DNA of 64,000 bases from Solirubrobacter phytolaccae. Its GTDB lineage: Bacteria > Actinomycetota > Thermoleophilia > Solirubrobacterales > Solirubrobacteraceae. The stretch spans positions 1-64,000 of the forward strand of contig NZ_JAPDDP010000014.1 of assembly GCF_027587195.1 (NCBI RefSeq), given 5' to 3'. The number at the start of each line of letters is the position of its first letter. Position 1 is the stretch's first letter. Of this stretch, positions 40,676 to 51,800 are shown piece after piece. The notes under the pieces are model-generated. The model had not been told where the DNA came from. It was given only the letters and a program-made list of their open reading frames with translations, and searched no databases. The position numbers and the translations under genes are program-made.

Positions 40676-42147
40676 CACACGATCTCCATCTGCAGCATCA
40701 TGGCCTTGTCGGCGTGCTCGAGCGCGTGGCAGTGGAACACGTACTTGCCGGCGTACGGCGCGAACCACGCGAGCACCGTCACGGTCTCGTTGGGGAGCAC
40801 GCCGACGGTGTCCTTCCAGCCGAGCTTGTCGGCAAGCTCGACGGGCCCGCTGGAGCGGTCCATCATCCGGAACAGGAACCCGTGCAGGTGCATCGGGTGC
40901 ACCCGGTTGGAGTTGTTCACGAACGTCCAGACCTCGGTGCTGCCTCGGCGCGGGCGCACGTCGATCCGGTTCGGGTCGAAGCTCAGGCCGTTGATCTGCC
41001 AGGCGGCGGTGCCGAGGGCGAGGTTCCAGGTGCGGCGCGCGTTGGGCGCCGGCAGCGGCTCCGCGTCACGCAGGCGCGTCGGGACCCGGAACTCCTCGCT
41101 CACACGCCCGCCGGTGATGTCGAAGCGCATGATCGGCACCGTGCCGCCTTCGCCGTCCTCGTTGTAGAGCGTGATCTCCTCGCCGGGCCCGTACTGGGAG
41201 AAGTCGATCACGAAGTCGGTGCGCTCCGCCGGGTGCAGCGGCACCCGCGCGCGAGGGACCGGGCGCGTCAGGAGCCCGCCGTCGCCGGCGATCTGCAGCA
41301 GCGGACGGCCCTTGCCCAGCCGCAGCGCGTAGGAGCGCGCGTTGGAGGCGTTCAGGAAGCGCAGCCGGTAGCGCCGGCGCTGCACCGCCATGCGCGGGGA
41401 GACCGCGCCGTTGACCAGGATCGTGTCGCCGCGGAAGCCGATGTCGACGTTCTCGGCGTAGCGGAACGAGCCGTCCTTGTTGAAGGCGTGATCGGCGATC
41501 ACGATCGGCACGTCGAACTCGCCCTGCGGCAGCCCGAGCTCGGCCTCCAGCTCATCCTCGAGCAGGTACATCGAGACGAGCCCGTAGTAGAGCGTCTTCG
41601 ACGTGCGGCCGTGCGCGTGGTCGTGGTACCAGAGCGTCGCCGCGTCCTGATCGTTGGGGTAGTGGTAGTCGAAGGAGCCGCCCGCCGGGATGATGTCCAT
41701 CGGGTGCCCGTCGTGCTCGGCCGGCACGTAGCCGCCGTGCAGATGCACGTTGGTCTCGAACGGCAGCGCGTTCGTCTGGCGGACCACGACCTCGCGACCC
41801 TTGCGCGCGCGGATGATCGGCCCCGGGTAGACGCCGTCGTAGCCGTAGATCGGGGTCTGGAACCCGGGCAGGACCTCGGCGAGCCCTTCGCGCACGGTCA
41901 GCGCGTACGTGTCGCGCGTGCGCGTGGAGCTGACCGGCACCAGCTCGGGGATGCGCGGCAGGTCGCGCTGGAAGGGCGCGAACGGCGACTTGGCCTGCGA
42001 GCGGATCGCCGCGGACGTCACCGTCGCCTTGCGCGGGCGGAGCGCGTCCGGCGCGGCGACCGTGCACAGCAGCGCGATCGAGCCGAAGCCGTTGCGCATG
42101 AAGTCCCGACGCGAAGACCCTGCGTCGGCGGGCGGGCGGACGCTCAT
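40675..42147 (-). CDS. Multicopper oxidase (CotA/bilirubin-oxidase-like), Tat-exported
   Basis: 490 aa. Tat signal SRRDFMRNGF. Three cupredoxin-like domains with all four copper motifs: HLHGG (135-139), WYHDHAHG (173-180), HPMHLHGF near 420 and FHCHALEHADKAM (471-482 plus M483). These give the type-1 site C473, H478, M483 and the trinuclear centre. It couples oxidation of a small donor or a cupredoxin to reduction of oxygen to water, outside the membrane. The start directly follows the preceding gene's stop. Flanking cupredoxins on either side suggest protein electron donors. Not a nitrite reductase: the three-domain laccase pattern is complete. Confidence 0.93.
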   Translation of the reverse strand: MSVRPPADAGSSRRDFMRNGFGSIALLCTVAAPDALRPRKATVTSAAIRSQAKSPFAPFQRDLPRIPELVPVSSTRTRDTYALTVREGLAEVLPGFQTPIYGYDGVYPGPIIRARKGREVVVRQTNALPFETNVHLHGGYVPAEHDGHPMDIIPAGGSFDYHYPNDQDAATLWYHDHAHGRTSKTLYYGLVSMYLLEDELEAELGLPQGEFDVPIVIADHAFNKDGSFRYAENVDIGFRGDTILVNGAVSPRMAVQRRRYRLRFLNASNARSYALRLGKGRPLLQIAGDGGLLTRPVPRARVPLHPAERTDFVIDFSQYGPGEEITLYNEDGEGGTVPIMRFDITGGRVSEEFRVPTRLRDAEPLPAPNARRTWNLALGTAAWQINGLSFDPNRIDVRPRRGSTEVWTFVNNSNRVHPMHLHGFLFRMMDRSSGPVELADKLGWKDTVGVLPNETVTVLAWFAPYAGKYVFHCHALEHADKAMMLQMEIV

Positions 42148-43008
42148 CTAGCGCACCTTCAAGGTCTTGATGGTCGCCAGGCCCTTGTTGCCCATCGCGT
42201 CGACGGGCCGCAGGGTGACCGTGTAGGTGCCCTTCTTCCGCAGCGCGTTGGTGCGCAGGACGAGCGCGCGCGTGCCGGTCGGCACCTGGAGGGTGGCCGC
42301 CGTCACGGGCTGCGCCGCGCCCTTGCGGGTGACGACCGCGGAGAGCGTGGACTGCTCGGAGAGCCAGAACCGCAGCTGCAGCCCGGCCGTGACGCGCTTG
42401 GCGCTCACGCTCTGCAGGCGCGGCGCCTCGCTGTCCTTCGGCGCGCCTTTGCCCGGGGCGGGCGTCGTCAGGTGATCGTCCGGCGTGGGCGTGGCGCCCG
42501 GGGGGATCGTGGCCGCGAACGTCGGCGTGGCCGTGGCGGTCTCGGTCGGCGTCGCGCTGGGCGTGGACGTCGGCGTCTCCACCTGCTTGCCCTCGACGAT
42601 GACCTTGCCGGTCATGGACGGGTGCGCGCCGCAGACGAACGTGTACTCACCCGCGACGCCGAACGTGAACTCCTGCACGCCGCCCACCTGGAGGGTCGGC
42701 TTGTGCTTGGTCCACGCGTCGTTGGCGGGCGTCGCCGTCTTGCCCTCCGCGTTGTGGTAGCTGCCGTTCGCGGCGGCGAAGTTCCAGGTGACCTTCTCAC
42801 CCGTCTGGATCGTCACGGTCGGCGACTCCGGGCACGGGCCCGTGGTCTGCAGCGAGAAGCACGGGGTCGCCCCGTTCTCCACCGAGTAGATCGTCACGCT
42901 CTCGCGAGCCCCCGCGACGCCGACGCCGGCCGCGATGCCGACAGCGGCCAGCGCGGCCGTGGCCGCAAGCACTCCTGACCGGCGCAACCGGCTGTTTTCG
43001 GTCCTCAT
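42148..43008 (-). CDS. Secreted cupredoxin-domain protein (first gene of copper operon)
   Basis: 286 aa from ATG 43008, with GAGGAG 7 bases upstream. Signal peptide (1-40, AGVGVAGARES). Cupredoxin domain (about 40-150) with type-1 copper ligands: His in SYHNAEG, then Cys, His and Met in FVCGAHPSM (C-x2-H-x2-M). A Thr/Pro-rich linker (about 155-195) joins a beta-sandwich (QLRFWLSEQSTL) similar to that of the third gene. Likely electron carrier to the oxidase. A possible metal-regulator box lies 30 bases upstream of the start. Confidence 0.88.
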   Translation of the reverse strand: MRTENSRLRRSGVLAATAALAAVGIAAGVGVAGARESVTIYSVENGATPCFSLQTTGPCPESPTVTIQTGEKVTWNFAAANGSYHNAEGKTATPANDAWTKHKPTLQVGGVQEFTFGVAGEYTFVCGAHPSMTGKVIVEGKQVETPTSTPSATPTETATATPTFAATIPPGATPTPDDHLTTPAPGKGAPKDSEAPRLQSVSAKRVTAGLQLRFWLSEQSTLSAVVTRKGAAQPVTAATLQVPTGTRALVLRTNALRKKGTYTVTLRPVDAMGNKGLATIKTLKVR

Positions 43009-43036
43009 CCCTGTTCTCCTCAAACCCGGCGGCGTC

Positions 43037-43054
43037 GCCTAACCAGGCTTAGGC
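43037..43054 (-). promoter_or_regulatory. Candidate DtxR/IdeR-like box before the copper operon
   Basis: GCCTAA-CCAGGC-TTAGGC: the palindrome CCTAAsCwGGsTTAGG resembles the TTAGG/CCTAA half-sites of DtxR-family metalloregulators, though the arrangement is not the canonical one. It is 29 bases upstream of the first cupredoxin start. No regulator gene is adjacent. Confidence 0.35.
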
Positions 43055-43184
43055 CGACACGCGGCGGAAGCTACCACGGTTCTGGCGCGCAAGCGAGGAA
43101 ACAGTCTTGCCTTGGACAAAAGTGGGAGGGGCATTGTTCAGAAGTCGTTGTCATTGCGTTCGCTGCTTGCTAGCTTCGCTCCCC

Positions 43185-43577
43185 GTGAGGACGAGGTGGT
43201 TGCTTGCCCTCGTGGTCGTGATCGTGCTGGCTGTCGCCGGCATCGCCATCGCGGCCCGAGGCGGCGAGGAGGAGAAGACGACCAAGGGCACCAACCTGAG
43301 CGCGCTCAGGTGCCCGCTCGAGCCGACCGGCAAGACCGGCGCGGGTGGACAGCCCGAGCTCAGGCCCGCCAAGGGCGCGTTCGACACGTCCGTGCTGATC
43401 GGCATGCGGCTCGCGGAAGCCCGCGAGAAGGCCGGCCAGGGCGGCTGCGACATCGTCGTGTCCGTGCAGGACGGCGCCGGGCAGCCCGTCCCGATCGACA
43501 TCAACCCGAAGTTGATCTACGTCTACACGGAGAAGGGCCGCATCACCCGGATCGAAGGCGTCGGCGGCGGCATCTAA
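43185..43577 (+). CDS. Small membrane-anchored protein with I78-inhibitor-like domain
   Basis: 130 aa from GTG 43185; the longer upstream reading lacks support. One N-terminal helix (WLLALVVVIVLAVAGIAIAA) anchors an outer domain. The domain, with LIGMRLAEAREKA, GCDIVVSV and PIDINPKLIYVYTEKGRITRIEGVG, resembles peptidase inhibitor I78 folds (short helix, then beta strands ending in a G-I-V-like motif), but the match is by eye. It ends 3 bases before the MMPL exporter, so they are one operon; it may be an accessory of that exporter. Confidence 0.6.
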   Translation: MRTRWLLALVVVIVLAVAGIAIAARGGEEEKTTKGTNLSALRCPLEPTGKTGAGGQPELRPAKGAFDTSVLIGMRLAEAREKAGQGGCDIVVSVQDGAGQPVPIDINPKLIYVYTEKGRITRIEGVGGGI

Positions 43578-43580
43578 GGG

Positions 43581-45701
43581 ATGCCGCGTTGGGCCGTAAT
43601 CGGCCTCTGGCTGCTGTTCGCCGCTGCGATGGCGCCGCTCCAGGGGCCGCTCCAGACCCGGGCGGCCGACGAGAGCGACACGTTCCTGGCCCGCGGTTCG
43701 GAGTCCGCCGAGGCCAAGCGGGTGATCGAGGAGCGGTTCCGCGCGGGCAACGAGAGCGCGGCAGTGATCGCGTACTTCCGCGACGGTGGGATCACCTCCG
43801 ACGACCGCCTGCGGATCACCGACGACATGACGCGGATCTGCGCCGCGGCGACGATCCCGACGCTCAAGCTGGTCGGCTCGCCGTACGGGCTGGCGTGCGG
43901 TGACCAGGACCCGCTGGACCTGAGCCCGGGCGGCCCGGGCCTGCTGACCTCGCCGGACGGCAGCGTCGCGCTGGCGTCCGCGCTGATGACCGACGACAGC
44001 ACGCCGGTCGCGGAGGCCGCGGTCAGCACGATCCGCGCGATCGTCCCGCCCCCGGAGGGCGACGAGACCGGGCTGAAGGCGTGGGTGACGGGCGAGGTCG
44101 GCTTCGAGGCCGACCGCAGCGAGGCGGTCAAGACGATCGACGAGACGCTGCTGCTGGTGACCTGCACGGTGCTCGTCCTGCTGCTGTTGGCGATCTACCG
44201 CTCCCCGCTGATGGCGCTCGTGCCGATCTTCGTCGTCGGGATCGCGTACGTGGTCGCGGGCGGGCTGACCTACCTGCTCGTCCGGGCGGGCGTGACCACC
44301 GTGAGCGGCCAGTCGACGGCGATCCTGATCGTGCTGATGTTCGGCGCGGGCACGGACTACTGCCTGCTGCTCGTCGCGCGCTTCCGCGACGAGCTCCGGC
44401 GCACCGCCGACGTCGACGCCGCGATCACGAACGCGAGCCGCCGCACAACCCCCGCGATCCTGTCGGCGGGCGCGATCGTGATCGCCGCGATGCTGGTGCT
44501 CGCCGTCGCCGACTTCAACGCCACGCGCGAGATGGGCCCGATCCTCGCGCTCGGGATCGCGGTCATGGTGGTGGCCGGGCTGACGTTGTTGCCCGCCCTG
44601 CTCGGCGTGCTCGGCCGGCGCGCCTTCTGGCCCGCCGTGCCCCACGTCGAGGCCGATCCGCACCCGGTCGCCCCGCTCTGGCGGCGCGTCGGACAGCTGG
44701 TCGAGCGCCACCCCGCGGCCACCGCCGTCGCGGTCACGCTCGTGCTCGTCGCCGGGGCGCTCGGGAACCTCGGCGGCCGCGAGCCGCTCGACTTCTCGGA
44801 GGCGTTCCGCACCCCGCCCCAGTCCGTCGGCGGCGAGCAGATCATCAGCGAGCGGTTCATCCCCGGCCGCGCCGCGCCCGTCGAGGTCGTCATGGACTAC
44901 GCCGACGGCGAGGCCGTGATCTCGCGCCTGACCACCGGGCTGACGACGCCGGTCCAGGAGATGTACCTGTTCGCCGGCTCGATCCCGCCGCGGGAGGGCC
45001 AGGAGTCCGAGCTCGCGCTGGCGCAGGCGTACCTGAAGATGGACCCGTTCTCGGACGCGGCCACGGACTCGGTGCCCGGCCTGCGCAAGGCCGCCCGCGA
45101 GGCGGCGGGCGGTCGGCGCGTGCTGCTGGGCGGCGAGGTGCCCGAGGCCTACGACACGCGCGAGGCGCTCAAGCGCGACAACCGGATCATCGTGCCGCTC
45201 GGGCTGCTGCTGATCCTGGTCATCCTGGCCGTGCTGCTGCGCGCCGTGGTCATGCCGCTGTACGTGATGGCGACCGTGATCCTGTCCTTCGGCTTCGCGC
45301 TCGGCGTCAGCTCGCTGCTGTTCGCGCACGTGATGGACCAACCCGCGAGCGACCAGACGCTCGAGCAGTTCGCGTTCATCTTCCTGGTCGCCCTCGGGGT
45401 CGACTACAACGTCTTCCTGCTCGCCCGCATCCGCGAGGAGCGCGCCGGCGCGGACTCCACGCGCGCGGCCGTGGTCACCGCCCTCGAGCGCACGGGCGGC
45501 GTGATCACGAGCGCCGGCCTGGTGCTGGCCGCGACCTTCAGCGTGCTGATGGCCCTCCCGCTCGAGTCGCTGTTCCAGGTCGGGTTCGTGGTCGCCCTGG
45601 GCCTGCTCGTCGACACGTTCCTGGTGCGGGCCCTGCTCGTGCCCTCCGTCGCCGTTCTGTTGGGCGAGCGCAATTGGTGGCCCAGGACCGCCGGCACTTA
45701 G
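43581..45701 (+). CDS. MMPL-family RND exporter
   Basis: 706-aa membrane transporter with about 11-12 helices in two repeats, each with a large outer loop domain. Seen: the MMPL-type core FGAGTDYCLLLVARFRDEL with ARRTTPAIL-like following segment in repeat 1, and VDYNVFLLARIREE followed by ERTGGVITSAG in repeat 2. It uses the proton gradient to export lipids or hydrophobic compounds. AAGGG precedes ATG 43581. It may export something that works with the giant secreted proteins downstream, but this is speculation. Confidence 0.9.
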   Translation: MPRWAVIGLWLLFAAAMAPLQGPLQTRAADESDTFLARGSESAEAKRVIEERFRAGNESAAVIAYFRDGGITSDDRLRITDDMTRICAAATIPTLKLVGSPYGLACGDQDPLDLSPGGPGLLTSPDGSVALASALMTDDSTPVAEAAVSTIRAIVPPPEGDETGLKAWVTGEVGFEADRSEAVKTIDETLLLVTCTVLVLLLLAIYRSPLMALVPIFVVGIAYVVAGGLTYLLVRAGVTTVSGQSTAILIVLMFGAGTDYCLLLVARFRDELRRTADVDAAITNASRRTTPAILSAGAIVIAAMLVLAVADFNATREMGPILALGIAVMVVAGLTLLPALLGVLGRRAFWPAVPHVEADPHPVAPLWRRVGQLVERHPAATAVAVTLVLVAGALGNLGGREPLDFSEAFRTPPQSVGGEQIISERFIPGRAAPVEVVMDYADGEAVISRLTTGLTTPVQEMYLFAGSIPPREGQESELALAQAYLKMDPFSDAATDSVPGLRKAAREAAGGRRVLLGGEVPEAYDTREALKRDNRIIVPLGLLLILVILAVLLRAVVMPLYVMATVILSFGFALGVSSLLFAHVMDQPASDQTLEQFAFIFLVALGVDYNVFLLARIREERAGADSTRAAVVTALERTGGVITSAGLVLAATFSVLMALPLESLFQVGFVVALGLLVDTFLVRALLVPSVAVLLGERNWWPRTAGT

Positions 45702-45723
45702 GTATCAAGTGGAGCAAAAGGTC

Positions 45724-45753
45724 TTGACACCGAAGATTGAAGTGGAGTAGCTT
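45724..45753 (+). promoter_or_regulatory. Promoter of the first giant protein gene
   Basis: TTGACA (45724-45729), an 18-base spacer, and TAGCTT (45748-45753). The consensus -35 and plausible -10 predict a leader of about 110 bases ending in AGGAGGAG, 8 bases before ATG 45870. Confidence 0.6.
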
Positions 45754-45869
45754 CGCCGCCAGGTATGTGCCGAACTCCGTGAGAGACCGGCACACAGGCG
45801 TCCATATAGCCAGCGATATGTCCGGGGGAGAGAGGGAATCTGGGCCCCGGGCGAGGAGGAGTTTCAGGG

Positions 45870-48800
45870 ATGGTCAATCGTGGTCCCTTCGGCATGCCCG
45901 TACGGCGTGTCGCATTGCTGTGCGCGGCACTCGCGACTGTGTTCGCGATGCTCGTCCCGGCACTCGCCAGTGCGCAGGACACCAAGCGCGTGCTGGTCTA
46001 CACCGGCACCACCGGCTTCCGTCATACGGACGCGATCAACAACGGTCGTCCCGTGGTCGTCTCCGCCATCCAGGCGGCCGGCTACACCGTCGACTGGGAG
46101 GACTGCACCAACAACGGCGGCGGCGCGACGAACTGCGACAACGCTGACAAGAACCCGCGCATCTTCACCGACGCGAACCTCGCGCGCTACGACGCGGTCG
46201 TTCTATTGAACTCCTCGGCCGGGCCTCCCGGCCCGTTGTGGAGCGACGCCCAGAAGGCGTCGATCATCAAGTACGTCCAGAACGGCGGCGGCATCGCGGC
46301 CGTCCACAACGCCTCGGACATGGGCACCACCGCCGAGACGTGGAACTGGTGGGACGGCAACAACGGTAACTCCGTCATCGGCGCCACGATGGCCGGCCAC
46401 GCTGCCACCAGCACCACGAACATCGGCCAGATCCAGGTTGCCGACCACAACCACCTCTCCTCCAAGGACCTCCCGGACCAGTACGGGTTCGGCGACGAGC
46501 ACTACAACTTCCGCCGCAACGTCCGCGGCACGCACCACGTGCTCGCGACGATCGACGAGCGCACCTACACGCCGGGCGGCAACGCCATGGGCCAGGACCA
46601 CCCGATCACGTGGTGCAAGCTCTACGACGGCGACAACATCAACGACAACACGGGCACGCCGAAGTCCTACACGGACGGCCGCACGTGGGTCACGTCGATG
46701 GGCCACTTCGGGTCGCAGTACACCGAGAACGGCGGCAACAACAACCTGATCAAGACGATCGTCGGCGGCGTCCGCTGGGCCGCCGGTGAAGGCCGCAAGT
46801 CCGACTGCTCGGGCACCGTGTGGTCCTCCTACACGCGTGAGGTCGTCGTCGCCGACGCCAACAACCCGATCGGCATCGACGTCGCGAAGGACGGCAAGAT
46901 CTACTGGTCGGAGATCGGCAACCCGATCTCGCTCGAGTCCACGGGCTACATCAAGATGTACGACCCGACGAAGCCGGCCGGCAACAAGACCACGGTCGCC
47001 TCGATCCTGACCCGCGCCGACCACGGCAACTCGGAGGACGGCGTCCTCGGCATGAGCCTGCAGCCGGGCTTCGACCTGACCGACCCGACCAAGCGCAACC
47101 TCTTCGTCTACTACTCGCCGCGCAACGCCGCGTGGCCGATGTCCGGCAGCCAGCAGGTCGTCGGGTACAACCAGATCAGCCGCTTCACGCTGACCGCCGA
47201 CGGCACCGCTGCCGTCCCGGGCTCCGAGCGCGTGATCCTGCGCGTCCCCAAGGCCAAGATCTCCGGCTCGCCCGCCGGTTGCGCCGGCTGCCCGAGCACC
47301 GACGGCCCCGGCCACGTGGGCGGCGCCGGCCTCGACTTCGACTCCGCCGGCAACCTGTACCTCGGCGTCGGTGACGACGTCGCGCCGGGCGGCGGCGGCC
47401 ACAACAACTACGCGCCGATGGACTTCCGCGCCAAGGAGCGCTGGGACGCGCGCAAGACCTCCCAGAACTCGGCGGACCTCCGCGGCAAGATCCTGCGCAT
47501 CACCCCGAAGCTGGGTGACATCCCCGCCGACGCGGAGCCTGTCGTCGACTCGACGTACGCGATCCCCACCGGCAACCTCTTCCCGGTCGGCACCGCGAAG
47601 ACCCGTCCCGAGATCTACGCGATGGGCTTCCGCCAGCCGTTCACCGTGCACACCGACCCGGCGAACCCGGGCACCGTGGGCATGGGCGAGTACTGCCACG
47701 ACAACTCCGCCAACGGCGCCAACCGCTCCCCGGCCGGCACCTGCGAGTGGAACCTCGTGAGCAAGGCCGGCAACCACGGCTGGCCGTTCTGCGTCGGCAA
47801 CAACTCCACCGCGAACACCATGTTCAAGTGGAACTACGCCACCAACGCGACGACGGGCCAGCAGTACGACTGCAACGCCACGAGCCTGCCGTCCGACATC
47901 CGCTACGCGCCGGCGGGCCAGACCGCGGTCGAGCCGACCTTCGACGGCCTCGACACGCTGCCCGGCCCGGTCGAGAAGGCCACGATCTGGAAGAAGTACT
48001 CGGGCGCCGCGGACGGCCAGAGCGCCGCCGACTTCGGCAACCTCGACGCCGGCGGCATGCAGCCGATCACCGGCCCGATCTACCGCTACCCCGAGGGCAC
48101 GGCCGGCCAGGGCGCGTTCCCGCGCTACTACGACGGCTCCTGGCTGATCAACAACCGCGGCGCCGACAACGGCTTCTGGAAGGAAGTCAAGCTCCGCAAG
48201 GACAACAACCAGATGCTGCGCGTCAGCGACTGGCTCCCGTACAACGGCGGCGTCAACCCGTCGGGCGCGAACTCCAGCCTCGTGATCGGCACGCAGTTCG
48301 GTGACGACGGCAACCTGTACATGGCCCGCTACTCCGTCGGCTGCTGCCGTGCGCAGACCAACGCGAGCCAGCAGAACCAGATCGTGAAGATCTCGTTCAA
48401 CGTCCAGGACGAGTGCATCACGGACACCAACGCGCCGAACACGTCGGCCGACGTGACCGGCCAGGCCTACCCGGACACGCCCAACACCTACGTCAACACG
48501 GCCAAGGTCAAGCTCGCCGCCACCGACTCGGGCTGCGCCGGGGTCAAGGGCATCGAGTACCGCCAGCAAGGGTCCACGGAGTGGTTGCCCTACTCGGCTG
48601 AGCTCACCTTCGAAGAGGGCAAGACCTACAACCTCGAGTACCGCGCGACCGACCGCAAGGACAACGTGTCCGCGGTCAAGACCAGCACGTTCACGATCCT
48701 CAAGATCAACGACACGACGGCGCCGGCCACCTCGGCCGCGACGACCGGCAACAAGGACCAGCGCGACTACTTCGTCGGTTCCGCCACGTTCACCGTGACG

Positions 48801-51800
48801 GCGACCGACAGCGAGGTCGGCGGCTCCGGCGTGCAGACCGTCGAGTACCGCGTCAACGGCGGCGCCTGGACCCCGTACCTGAACCCCGTCGCGTTCAACA
48901 CGGCCGGCAACTACACGGTCGACTACCGCGCCACGGACAAGGTCAACAACACGTCCGCGGTCAAGTCGGCCACGTTCCGGATCCTCGCGGGCGCGGGCTG
49001 CACGCAGGCCAAGTCCGACGAGTTCGACGGCACCGCCCTCGGCTCGCAGTGGCAGCGCCACACGCGCAACGGCGGCTCGCCGGCGAGCGCCTTCACGTTC
49101 TCGAACGGCCAGCTGCACATGCCGACGGCCGACTTCGAGCTCGACGCCGCCGCGGCGGCCACGTCCGTCGGCCCGGTGAACTTCATCGGCCAGGACCTGA
49201 ACTCGCTGGGCACCGCCTGGAACGTCGAGACCGAGTTCACGGTCAAGTACACGGGCGGCTGGCAGAACACGGGCCTGATCGTGTGGAACGGAGACAACAA
49301 CTTCTTCCGCGCCTCGATCACGCACAGCCTCTCGGGTGGCGAGATCTACACCGAGCTGTCCAAGGACAACCCGTCGACCACCGAGGGCGCTCGCTCGCAG
49401 GCCGGTGGCAACGTCACAATCGCGCCCAACAAGAACGACGCGATCACCATCCGCATGCGGATGGAGCGCGTCAACGGCGCGAACACCGTCAACGCGCAGT
49501 ACCGCGTCATGGCCCCGGCGGCGATCGCCTCCGCCAACTGGGTCAACTTCGGCAACGTCTCCGGCTTCCTGGACCTGAACCCGTCGTCCGGCGCTCGCCG
49601 TGACGCCGCCGGGTCCCGGATCGGCATCATCACGCAGTCCAACTTCCCGGGCACCACGGGCAACAACCCCTACACGGGCACCCCGGGCACGGTCGACGTG
49701 AACTACTTCCGGGTCACCCCGGACCCGATGTCCTGCGAGACGGTCGCGCCGGCCACGACGGCGACGCTGGACCCCGCGGCCCCGACCACGGGCGACACGT
49801 ACGACCGCGCGGTGAAGGTCAACTTCTCCGCCACCGACACCGGCACGAACGCCGCCGGCGTCGAGAAGACCGAGTACCGGATCACCACCAACGGCGTCGC
49901 CGGTGAGTGGACCACGAAGAGCAACTCGGCCAACGAGAGCCCGTTCGTGAACCAGATCACGGTCTCGAGCAACGGCACGAACCTCGTCGAGTTCCGCTCG
50001 ACGGACAAGGCCGCCAACACGGAGGAGACCAAGTCGGTCACCTTCAAGCTCAACCTGCCGGTCTGCGACCGCTCGGATGAGTTCGACGGCACGGAGATCC
50101 TGCCGCGCTGGCTCCGTCACACGCGCAACGGCGGCACGCCCACCACGGGCCCGCTCGCGCCGACGGTCTCCGGCGGCCAGCTCCACCTGCCGACGAACGA
50201 CCTCGAGATCGACGCCGCCGACGTGAACACGTCGGTCGGCCCGATCAACTTCCTGGGTCAGGACCTGGCGTCGCTCGGCAACAACTGGACGGTGGAGACG
50301 CAGTTCACCGCTCAGTACCGCGGCGGCTGGCAGAACATCGGCCTGGTGGTGTGGAACGGGGACAACAACTTCATCCGCTCCACGCTGTCGCACAGCCTCA
50401 GCTCCAGCGCCATCTACGTCGAGAGCTCCAAGGACAACCCGACGACGACCGAGGGCTCGCGGGCCACGGCCGGCAGCAACCGCAACATCCTGGCCACGAA
50501 CACCGGCCCGGTGACGATCAAGATGCGGTACCGGCGCGTGGACGGCGCCAACACCCTGCAGGCGCACTACCAGGTCATCGCGCCCGCCGCGGCGGCCAAC
50601 GCCGACTGGGTCGCGTTCCCGGGTGCGGCGACCTTCTGGGACCTGAACCCGTCCAGCGGTGCCCGCCGTGACGCGGCCGGCTCCCGCATCGGCCTGATCG
50701 CGCAGGACAACTGGCCCGCCGGCGGTACGTTCCCGTCGAACGGCAACCCGGCGATCGCGCACGTCGACTACTTCCGCGTCACCCCGGACAACTGCCCGGT
50801 GGGCGCGGACACCACGGCCCCGACGACGACCGCCACGGCGGCCCCGACGGCGCCGAACGGCACGGCCGGCTGGTACACGTCGGACGTCAACGTGACCCTC
50901 GCGGGCAACGACGGCGCCAACGGCTCCGGCGTGGACCGCATCGAGTACAAGGTCAACGGCGGCGCGTTCGCCACCTACACCGCGCCGATCGCGCTGACGA
51001 CGACCGGCACGCACACGATCGAGTACCGCTCGATCGACAAGAACAACAACGTCGAGGCCACCAAGACGACGACCGTCAAGGTCGACAAGGCGGCCCCGAC
51101 GTCGACGGCGACCCTCGAGCCGGCCACCGGCCCGTACACGGGCACCGTCACGCTGACGCTCGCCGCGACCGACCAGGCCGCGGGCTCGGGCGTGTCCAAG
51201 CTCGAGTTCCAGGTCAACACGGCCAGCCCGTTCGGCGCCCTGGGCGCGGCGAAGGTCGCGAACGCGGCGCTCGCCTGGGAGACCTACGACCCGGCGAACA
51301 AGCCGAAGTTCACGGCTCCGGGCGTGTACTCCGTCGACTACCGCGCGACGGACGCGGCCGGCAACGTGGAGGCCGCCAAGGCGGTGACCTTCACGATCAC
51401 CGCGCCGAACAACGACAAGACCGCTCCGATCACCACGGAGACGCTCGACCCGGCCGCGCCGGGTGCCGGCAAGACCTACTCCGGCCCCGTCAAGGTCAAG
51501 TTCTCGGCCAACGATCCCACTCCGGGCGGCCCGGCGGCCAAGACCGTCGAGGTCGAGGCCAGCGGCGACCGCTGGACGCCCGCGGCCGTGGCGCTGAACA
51601 CCAACGACAAGATCCAGTGGAACTTCTCCGCTGAGAACGCCGTGTTCCCGCACGACGTGTGGGTCAACGCCCCCAACGCCGCGACCCAGGCCAGCCCGAC
51701 GCAGGTCACGCAGTTCCCGGTCTCCCCGGGCGGCGCGTCGGTGTCGAAGACGTTCGATCAGAACGGCACGTGGACCTTCATCTGCAAGATCCACTCCTTC

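Noticed and set aside
40675-42147. Multicopper oxidase as copper nitrite reductase
   Set aside because: It has four laccase-type copper motifs including HCHxxxHxxxxM, and about 490 residues in three domains.
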